NCBI GenBank assembly: GCA_030267965.1
Contig: BRYA01000182.1
Location: forward strand, 7,696-71,695
Length of the DNA: 64,000 nt
Source: Triparma columacea
Lineage: Eukaryota > Sar > Bolidophyceae > Parmales > Triparmaceae
Direction of reading: 5' to 3'
The translations under genes were made by a program, and so were the position numbers. The notes below the pieces were generated by a model. It was given only the letters and a program-made list of their open reading frames with translations, was not told where the DNA came from and ran no database searches. This document shows, in pieces, positions 53,022 through 61,765 of the stretch (position 1 is the first letter of the stretch; every line of letters starts with the position of its first letter).

Positions 53022-54398
53022 ATGTCATCCGAGGTTAATAATGGCCTCGCAATCCCGCTAGCCTTGGTCGGAAACGCAATAAATTCCATTGGCTACATAA
53101 TCCAGAAGCAGGCTCACATGATGAATGAGGACAAGAAAGAGAAATGGGTTTCTGAGCAGGAGGCCAAGGTAAAAGGCTCGTCTCAGTCACTAATAGAAAA
53201 CGGCGGGAAGCACGGCGAAGTCATTAGACTTTCCACCACCACCCCCAAAGTCTCCGAGTACCCCACCACAAGATGCTTCTGCTCCACCGTCCCCTCCAAC
53301 CACTTCCTCGTCACCCCCCTCTGGTGGGTGGGCATAATCCTCTACGGCGTGGGCTCCGCCATCCACGGCTCCGCGCTGAGCTACGGGAGCCACACGATAA
53401 TAGCCCCGATGGACGCGTTCACCCTTGTTTGCAACGCCATCTTCGCGCCGCTTTTTCTGCACGAGCACTTTACCAGGGTGCGTAGGTTGGGGGAGGGGAA
53501 GGTGGAGGGACTCAATCATAAAGCTTTAGAAAACCTTTCATACTTAACTTTACTCACACGAGACCAAAATACCCCTCCCCCCCACTTCCCCCGCGCCACA
53601 CCGCAGCCTCAGATACTAGGTACTTGTATCCTCATAGCCGGAATCGCCGGCATCGCAGTGTCGGCCCCCTCCGATCCTCCAGCATTTGAGTCTGGTAAAT
53701 GTTTCGATATGATGGGTCAGACTCGTTGCCTCGCCGTCCTCGGGGGTTGGGGTGGCGCCACTTTGGCAATGTACCTCGCCCGGAGAATCAAGGTCGAGTC
53801 CAGCCTGGAGAAGGACACCAGCAAGGCGAAGGGGGTGGTTGAGATGATCTGCCTGTGCCTGATTTGCGCGTTTGTAGGGAGCTTATGCCAGCTGAGCTTG
53901 AAGTGCTTCTTCTCACAACTATCCTTCCTCCCGGAGGTACTGACGGAAGGCTCGAACTTCTACTTCATCACGTTCTTCTTCATCGCCATGATGCTCCTCC
54001 TCGAGGTGTGGAGGCAGAGGGCGTTGAAGAACTACGACGCCCTCTTTGTCGTTCCCATAATCTGCGCCCTCCTCCTAAGCGGGAGCGTCGTGGTCGGGGG
54101 TATCTGCTTCAACGAGTTCGACGTCATAACCTCATCCGAGGCATCCATCCTCGGCGTATCCGTGGGCTTCTGCGTCCTCGGGGTCGTAGTAACTACGTAC
54201 AAGGCAGAGGACGGGGACGGGGGAGGCTTTGAGGAAGAGGGAAAAATGCACCCGCAGGACTACCAACAGAGGAGAAGGAGCATGGTCGAAATGCTGAGGC
54301 TCGATAGGAAAATGACAGCCGGGGGGGGGAAGGCAGATATTGATTGGGGGGAGAGAACACAAGTCGTGGAAAGGGAATTGAAGGAGACGAAGATCTAA
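53022..54398 (+). CDS. NIPA-type magnesium transporter
   Basis: Two exons, 53022-53477 and 53607-54398, give 415 residues. The intron (129 bases, GTGCG donor) has no in-frame stop and is a multiple of three, so retention would insert 43 residues. Nine or so hydrophobic spans fit the NIPA fold: LALVGNAINSIGYIIQKQAH, WWVGIILYGVGSAIH, LGTCILIAGIAGIAVSAP and others. NIPA proteins are thought to move magnesium across plasma or endosomal membranes. A soluble insert follows the first span. The C-terminal 55 residues are cytosolic and charged. Confidence 0.82.
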   Translation: MSSEVNNGLAIPLALVGNAINSIGYIIQKQAHMMNEDKKEKWVSEQEAKVKGSSQSLIENGGKHGEVIRLSTTTPKVSEYPTTRCFCSTVPSNHFLVTPLWWVGIILYGVGSAIHGSALSYGSHTIIAPMDAFTLVCNAIFAPLFLHEHFTRVRRLGEGKVEGLNHKALENLSYLTLLTRDQNTPPPHFPRATPQPQILGTCILIAGIAGIAVSAPSDPPAFESGKCFDMMGQTRCLAVLGGWGGATLAMYLARRIKVESSLEKDTSKAKGVVEMICLCLICAFVGSLCQLSLKCFFSQLSFLPEVLTEGSNFYFITFFFIAMMLLLEVWRQRALKNYDALFVVPIICALLLSGSVVVGGICFNEFDVITSSEASILGVSVGFCVLGVVVTTYKAEDGDGGGFEEEGKMHPQDYQQRRRSMVEMLRLDRKMTAGGGKADIDWGERTQVVERELKETKI

Positions 54399-54552
54399 TT
54401 TTTGGAAAGAATGATGTGAGAATAGTAAAGGGTTAGTAGGGGTCTGAAGGTAATAGATCGTGATTTTTTTGCCTAACATCGTCATGTATTCTTTTACCCC
54501 CTTGCTTATTTGTTGTGTCGTTTGCTCCTACACCCTCTCTCCATCTACCCTT

Positions 54553-56070
54553 TCATACCCATTTGACCTTGCTGTCAATATCGATGTTCCCCCCCCCCAC
54601 CTTGTCAACGTAGTCGCTTAGGTCGTCGCCAAATGGTAGCTTGCTCTTATCGATATACTTGCTCTTTTTCCCTCCCCCAATATCTCCCTGAGAGAGGGGT
54701 GTTTTATAATTCGGTGGGTTTGAGAAGAGGAAGAGATGCACGAGAGGAAGTTCAGGGATTTTAGTCGATTTTTGCCGACATCATCTCCCCCTCGTTCTGG
54801 CGCATGCGCTGGGGTGGTAGAAAAGTAGTCAGCAGTCTGGCTTTCAACCGTCTGATCGCCTTTCAAGGGCACTAACATTATCTTCGCACGGCTCTACAAA
54901 CTCACCTCTTCATACAACTGCCTCTGTGTTTCTTCCTCTGTCGGTAGTACGAATTTCTTCTTGTCGAGAGTTGGCCATGGTTCATCTATCCTCTTTGTGA
55001 TTTTAACGATGCACTTGTTGCGCTTCCAGATAGTCTGGACGTCGTTGACGTCGCGGTAGAGAGCGGGAACGTGGAGGTAGAAGTTATCACCGGATGAGTT
55101 TACAAGCATGAGGAGGATAGACTCACGGTCATCCCAGTAGACACTGAGGCGTGGGGGGGGAGAGAAGGGGGTTAGATTGGCCTTGACCAACAGGAACTTG
55201 GTTGCGCAAACGGCGCAACTATGCCTCAATCTCTTTCCCCCCTCTCCCCCCTCTCTTCCCCCCTCCCTCACCTGATGCCCTTGCTGGCAATGTCAGCCTC
55301 CGCCCACGAGTCGAAGCCTGGAATGTTCTCTACGTAGATTCTCACAACGTTCTCGTTATTCTCCCAGTGGTACTTAGTGATCTTCGTCCCCGCGTCCTCC
55401 GGTAGGTGCGCCGAGTGCGACGGTGGCCTCTTGGCCCTGTTCCTGATGACCCCAGCCTTGGTCCCGTCCAGTTTCTTGGGGCCGTTCATCGCAAAGTCAC
55501 CGTCCTTCAAACCGTCCTTGTAGCCGCCGGTGTTGTGCCCGGCGTAGTAGCCGAGGTCGCCCTTCTTCTTGCTGCGCTCCCAGGCGGACTTCTCCTTCTC
55601 GCGACGGAGGGCACGGCGAGACTCGTCCTCGCGCATGTAATCTGTTCGAGATTGACCCAAAAGGTTGGCCAGGTCAAGCTGACCGCTGGAATGGAGGACG
55701 AATATTGTTATAGCACCGACGAACAGAAAGCCGAAGTATGATATGAAGAGGATGACTCTGGGGTTGGGAGAGGTGGAGGGGGGGGGGTCGGGCAGTTAGA
55801 GTGTGTGGAGGGGGAGGTAAGGGGAAGTCTGTTGAGCGTGAACTTCGGGTTGAAGATAATATAATATACGGGTATCGATATATCAGCGGGCGAAACACGC
55901 AACGAATACGGCAATAAGGCACCCAAAGGAAACTAACGAAATCGGCAATCAAACGAATGAAACTTTATTCCAGCTTCTTTTTAGTTTGAACAGCAAACTT
56001 ACAAAACGGTATTCTCCCCGTCATTCGTAATGTCCGCCCAGAAGTTGGCTATTCCCGAAAAAAGTCCCAT
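54553..56070 (-). CDS. Membrane-anchored CS-domain protein
   Basis: Four exons, 56070-56003, 55757-55272, 55143-54906 and 54687-54553, give 308 residues. The small first exon starts MGLFSGIANFWADITNDG and the join places a membrane span at residues about 25-45 (ILFISYFGFLFVGAITIFVL). A basic helix (RREKEKSAWERSKKKGDLG) follows. Residues about 150-250 fit a CS domain, as in p23, NUDC and CacyBP: KITKYHWENNENVVRIYVENIPG, then ILLMLVNSSGDNFYLHVPALYRDV and VQTIWKRNKCIVKITKRIDEPWPTL. Such domains bind Hsp90 or other clients. Anchoring to a membrane is unusual for CS proteins. The last exon adds a short tail ending in KVKWV. Confidence 0.78.
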
Positions 56071-56171
56071 TTTTGAGTTTTGATTATTGTTTGGGTCAAA
56101 ATTCTTACCAAGTCCGAGCAAGCTCTTTCAGGATTTGAGAGTCCAAATTTGGAGTATACTTTAGAGACGAA

Positions 56172-59100
56172 ATGATAGGGTTAGTACCCCTAGAGTTGTC
56201 TATCATATTATTATTGTACATATTATGCATTGTATATAGTCAAAATCCTCATACACATACATGGCCAACAAATAAACCCTTGAGTTCCACCTCCACATCG
56301 ACCATGTCAAGGTTGAAAAAGGACAAAGCTAAAACTACCAACAACTTACCACATCCTCACCTTATCAAAGACTTTGAAACTCAAACAGATGATCAGTACA
56401 AAGAAGATGAATCATCAGAATCAACATCACAAACAAATGAACATGACACATACACAGATACAAACCCCGACCTAGACCCATTTGAGGGTGCAAAATTGAT
56501 AAAAGGTACATTCAGAATATTCGAAAAAGCCGCTAAGTTAACCGCAGACGCTTTAAGGATAGCAGGGGACACGACTGCTGGGGTAGGGGGCAGCGGGATT
56601 AAGGTGGTAGGGACTGCAGTCAAATCTGTAGGTAGCATGCTTGAGACTAGCGCTGAAACTGCCATGGAGAGAGAGGTGAGGGGGAAAACAAGGGGCGCTG
56701 AAGGATTTGGATGCGGTCAGGCATGCGACCGATCAATCTGTGTGTGATGGTGTGTGATAGTGTGATACATTGGTCAGCTTCTATAGGTCGTCGTCACGCT
56801 GCTGAAATGTCAAACAACTAACCTTACCTCCCCACGCCTCCAAACCTAACTGCAGAGCTCCTCAAAGCTTGCCCACGCGACCCGTCGCGTTGCCGGCCAC
56901 TCCGTGATAGTCCTCTCCACCCTCGTCAAGGGTGTCGGGGAGTCCTTCATGTTGGCAGGCCAGGCAACCGAGTCTGTTACCTCAGGTGAGGGGAGCAATG
57001 CGCACGAGTGAGAATCTTAGAAGATTCACAGTGGTCGTGCGCTTTTGACAGAAGGCTAATTCATCCCACTAACAACCCACCCAACCCCACCCCACCCAAC
57101 CCCTCAGGTACAGCAGGTGTCGCAGAGGACACCATCAGGGTAGTGGAGGAGCTGTTCGGGACATTCGCGGACCACTTCCAAGACCCTTCATCTTCATCCT
57201 CCACTGCTTCTTCCTCTAAAAACTCAAACCCTGCATCCTCCTCCTCCTCTTCGCCAAACCCCTCCTCCAACACTGACCCCAACTCTGGGGACTATTTCTC
57301 CTTCTCCTCCCCTCCCTCCCAGTCCATCCACTCCGTCTTCTCCCTCTCGCTTGAAGACCCTTACGCCTCTCTCCTAATAATCGCCTCCATCTTAAAATCA
57401 TGGCTCCTCCAAACCCTCCAAGGTAGCACCGAGGACGTCGTAGGCGTGAGCAGCGTCATACCACAGATCGCGGCGACGTACGTTTTCTTATGGATACTTA
57501 GCGCCTGGCTTAGAGGCCGATCTCGTCGCGACGAGAGGCAAAAGTTACAGTCGTCTTCCCCGTCATCTTCCTCTTCCCCCCTCCTCCATTTACACCAGCA
57601 CAGCTTAACGTCCTCAGCAACCCAAGCCATCCCAACTACTCCTTTCAACACACCGGTGAGGAACAACAACGGAGCTAGCACGTCGATACACCACCACCAT
57701 CACCACCACCATAACTCAGACCCCGCAACTACCACCGCGCCATTGATTGCGAGCGTCGTTGCTCAAAAGGTTGGGGAAGTTAACGGAGAAGAGGTAGAGG
57801 CAAGGGAATTCAAGGCAACACCGAGAATAGGGAGCCCGGCGAGGGAGATACAGAGAGTTGGGGGGAGGGGGATGCATGGTAAAAGAAGTAGCGGGATTTT
57901 AAGAAGGATCGTTAGGTGAGAGGGGAGGGAAGGAAAAGTAGATGATACGGAAGAGGAGATTCTGATGGACCTTTATTAAACGCAATGTCGCTACCTCCTT
58001 CTTAACCCCCCCATCCCATCTCAGTTTCTTCGTGTCCCCAGGCCTGATATCCTTCGTCTCTCACCTGTTAGTCCTACTTTACGTCGCTCGTTCCATCCTC
58101 GCCAACACGAACAAAATAAAAAGAGCGGCGGAAACAAAGGGATTCAGGGACGCCATAACGAGCGTTACGCAAAAGGGAGGGGGGAGCGCGTTCGGGAAGA
58201 ATGTACCGGCTTACGAAAGCGCTATATGGGCCAATAATTTACTCGACAGGTGAGTGTTGAGCAAAGGATCTCTGAGAATGGGAGGTACCCATGCGAACGT
58301 ACCTGAAACTAAACAACCGCTTCCGTAAAATCGCAGCATCTGGAGGGTAGAGGTCGACGACATCAACTACGTTGACCGTAGTGGGGGCTACACACCAGAG
58401 TACGAAATGAACGACTACGTCCGCAGGAGCATCGTCCAGACCACTCGGCTAGACCCAGGACAGCGCGAGAAAGCGAGGGAGCAGACGGGGGTTGAGGAGG
58501 CGGAGCCGGAAGTTAAGACTGGTAGGGGTTCGAAGAAGAGAAGGAAGCAACAGCCGGGCAGCGAGAGCGGTAACGACAGTGCGGGGGATAGTAAGTTCTC
58601 ACCACTATTGTACGGAGGACTTGAACCTTACCTGTCAACTACGATATCGTCAGTAGTAGCGAGCACGTTAGATGAGCTTGCGACGCAACCTGACGCGAGC
58701 GCGTACCTGAGCCTGCATAGCTTCACGCTGGGGAGCAAACCACCGCTTATTAGAGGACTGAGAATCAACCCGACGGAGGAGGGGATGCTGGAGGCGAGCT
58801 TCGACCTGGACTTTGTTAGCACGGATCTTGAAATTATCCTCAAGGTTAGTACGTGGAATTGTAAAGGATAGGAAGGGAGCGCGAATGTCTTACTAACTAA
58901 CTAACAAACCCCCCCCCACCTCTCTCTCTCTCTCTTTCCCTCTTCCCCAACCCCCCATCTCTGATCAGCTCAAGCTCTCGTCCTCAGACTATGCAATCCT
59001 CCCTACAACAATGATCTCAATAACCGACCTGGACACCCGGATCCCCCTCCGCGCGGTATTTTCCCCCTCCTCCGGCTACCCTTTCAGTGGCCCTCTCTCG

Positions 59101-59763
59101 ATAAGCGTGTTAGGAAACTGCTGTGACGTAGGCTTCAAACTCTCGCCGCTCTCAAAGTCCAGCGGCATGCAGGGCGTCGACCTGAACTCACTACCGCTAC
59201 TGTCGAGCTGGATAAAGGAGGGGATGCAGAGCTCGCTTGCGGCTTTGAGGGCGCCGAACTACGTGAGGTTCGACCTTAAGAAGTATCTGAGCTACTCGAC
59301 TTTTATGGCGTGTAAGGACTTCGGAATTGAGGGGAAGGGGGGGGGGGAGGACGTGGGAGGGGGGGAGGGGGGTCTTGTAAAGCTGGTTACGGGGGAGGGA
59401 GGACCGTCAGGAGATGCTAGGGAGGGTGCGGACGGGGGGAGAGGGGAGGCTAAGGAGATGGACGAGGAGGAGGTTATTATTAAAGCGGAGAGGGACCACT
59501 TGGGCAAGAAACTTACGAGGATACTCGAGGTTGAGATGCTAGGGATCGGGGCTAAGGAGGGGGTTGGGGTCGGGCTTGCGGGGGAGGTGAGGATGGAAGG
59601 AGACAAGAATTGGAGAGTGGAGAAGGGGACAGAGGAGAAAGGGATTTTCAGAAGAAGGAGACGAATAAAACAGAGAAAAATTAAAAACCCGTTACTGATC
59701 ATGGGGAAAGCAATCGGGAAATTGGTCGGGAGGATCATTAGAAGGCAGGGGGGAGGATTGTAG
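56172..59763 (+). CDS. SMP-domain lipid-transfer protein
   Basis: Six exons, 56172-56675, 56856-56985, 57108-57915, 58025-58249, 58337-58844 and 58969-59763, give 989 residues. An N-terminal signal anchor (MIGLVPLELSIILLLYILCIV) is followed by a linker and a Ser/Pro-rich segment. A second hydrophobic region lies in exon 3 (VIPQIAATYVFLWILSAWL) and a third in exon 4 (GLISFVSHLLVLLYVAR). The SMP region starts in exon 5 (IWRVEVDDINYVD...) and includes LEPYLSTTISSVVASTLDEL, IRGLRINPTEEGMLEASFDLDF and KLSSSDYAILPTTMISITDLD. SMP domains form lipid-binding tubes at contacts between the ER and other membranes. Eight His in a row occur in exon 3. A basic tail ends the protein. Confidence 0.8.
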
Positions 59764-60212
59764 CAAGCATTTGTTTCACAGAAATGGCGACGTTTATGCG
59801 TTTTTCACAAACCTAAATATGATACTCTTACAAAATGCGCTTTGACAGCCAAATCAAAACCGAAGGATACGAAGCAGATGACTGTGCATTTAGAGGGCAT
59901 GGATTCTCCAGCCGAATTATTGAGAATTTGAGAATGTGAGACTAAAATTGCTTAGAGCAAAAGAAACTCATATCGCACTCATATTTTCCCAGGTGAGCTA
60001 CCATTGTGGATATATAGTAACCATAGAGAGACTGATTTGCGTTTAGTCTCCAAAATTCGGACGTTGAAGGGATAAATAAGACCAGAACGAACCGTCTCAT
60101 TTTTGCCACAACTCAAAAATGCCTCAAAAATGCTAGCTAGCTAGGCGTGACGGCTCATTTTCTCACACGCATTTGTTAGAGCTAGTCGACAGTTTGCGTT
60201 GTGCCGTGCTGT
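59764..60212. other. Interval with no supported gene
   Basis: About 450 bases with no family-like frame; AT-richer near 59800-60000. Likely the terminator and promoter region of flanking genes. Confidence 0.5.
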
Positions 60213-60665
60213 ATGTTTTTTGCACCACTGCTCACAACATTCTTACCTTTCGCCAATTTTCTTCTCGACCAGATGTCCCTTGCCGCTATCCTCTCGCCAC
60301 TGGCTTACGCCTCGTCCGCCTTCATTCTCCTGCCAGCCGGCAGAGACATCTTCTCTCCTACTACGCCTATCCTTCCCGGCGAGGACAAGAACATGCCGCT
60401 GATGACACCGGCCAGTCCCAAAGCGAAAATCTTCATGTGGGGTGTGTGGGGCTTGAACCACTGTGCGCTTAGTGCCCTCAAAATCCTCGCTGTCTACCGA
60501 GGCGACAAGGAGATGCTTTTGTTCACGGGCGTCACGGCCGCTATAACCCTTGGTTACTTGATCAAGGAGAGGGGATCCTTCAAGGAGGCCGACGGCGACG
60601 TGGATGGCTTCGTGGCCGTGTGTACCGTGCAGACTATTTCTCTCCTGGGTCTTGCTCTTATGTGA
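60213..60665 (+). CDS. Small membrane protein of unknown function
   Basis: 150 residues from the first ATG; a second in-frame ATG at 60273, just after a pyrimidine-rich stretch and CAG, could be the true start. Several hydrophobic spans: SLAAILSPLAYASSAFILLPA, WGVWGLNHCALSALKILAV, LLFTGVTAAITLGYLI and TVQTISLLGLALM. The loop PTTPILPGEDKNMPLMTPASPKAK separates the first two. No family recognised; a four-span protein is the simplest reading. Confidence 0.6.
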   Translation: MFFAPLLTTFLPFANFLLDQMSLAAILSPLAYASSAFILLPAGRDIFSPTTPILPGEDKNMPLMTPASPKAKIFMWGVWGLNHCALSALKILAVYRGDKEMLLFTGVTAAITLGYLIKERGSFKEADGDVDGFVAVCTVQTISLLGLALM

Positions 60666-60756
60666 ATTGGACGTCGTTGGGTGGCAAGTGTTATCTCGAA
60701 GCAAGTAATTTATGTTTCTGAATCAATCTTTTGTACCCTTATTTGCGTGCATGCCG

Positions 60757-60984
60757 AGTCTTGGCAGGACTACACCACTGGCGTCTTGAAGGGCAGCAGC
60801 TGCGGAGGAAACTGGTACTACTCCCTACGTTCAGCTCATCGGGTACAGCGGAATCTCTGGCAGCAACGGCTACTGGATTGTCAGGAACTCTTGGGCTGAC
60901 GACTGGGGAGTCGACGGCATGATCCACCTCAGTACGGAGCCAACCTTGAGTAGTCGCCGACGAGGCCACTGTCGTAACCCTTAA
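60757..60984 (+). pseudogene. Relic of a papain-like (C1A) cysteine protease
   Basis: Two short segments match the C-terminal part of papain-like proteases in different frames. ESWQDYTTGVLKGSSCGG resembles the segment before the catalytic His. YVQLIGYSGISGSNGYWIVRNSWADDWGVDGMIHL resembles the segment with the catalytic Asn (NSW). They are offset by a frameshift near 60815, and the catalytic His does not appear between them. No N-terminal half with the catalytic Cys is visible upstream. It is therefore a broken fragment, unless part of a gene whose exons I cannot find. Confidence 0.65.
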
Positions 60985-61765
60985 GTAGAGGGGAAAAAGA
61001 GCAACCGAGAAGATTGAAGGTTAGAGTAAAAGAAGCGTCGCAGCGACTTTTAGTATTTTCTAAGCATCGCTTTCTTTGATTGAAACTCACGATAGGTGCG
61101 CCAAACCTTTGAGCCACATTTTTTAATTTTGGAAAAGAACCAAGAAAAGCGAAAACTTTTAGAGGTGAGGACGTACAAGGAGTGACCGCTGTCTATTGAT
61201 TGGCGCACTTAGTGCATAAGAAACACAAATTCGGCCGTATATAGAAATTCACAAGGGCTTCCCCGAAACCAGTAAATGAGGTTCCATGGATTATTCATCT
61301 TCATGAGATGCCCGACGGAGATTTTAGCTACACTCCCGGGCTGACGTTGTTTTACGCCCGGACTTACAGAGGTTCTTTGACGAATATTATCACCCTTTAT
61401 CCCTCACCACCCCCCCCTCTTTCCCCCTCCCGTCCTCAGCCAAAGTAAACCCCAAGAATTAGCCCCTGCAAAAGCTTCGTTGAAGGTAAGAATGTGCATG
61501 GAGACCCAAGCTCGGTGGATACGAGACGTAAATTGAGGAAGAAACGACCGCAATGATTATATGTTTAGGCTCAGCTCAAATCCACCTTGGTCCCTCGACC
61601 AGGACAGTGGGGTTGGTTGACAGCACTGGGGTCCATCGCCGTATATTAATTAGTGAAAACTCTTATTGCCCCTCATCATCTCGCTGCGACCGATACCGTT
61701 TCAAAAAACATCTCACTTATCCCCAAACTACCCTTCCACCTTTCAGCCTTCCCTCCCTCTTGAGC
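60985..61765. other. Interval with no supported gene
   Basis: 781 bases between the protease relic and the large START-like gene. A C-rich tract lies near 61400-61440. No RNA gene seen. Confidence 0.5.
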
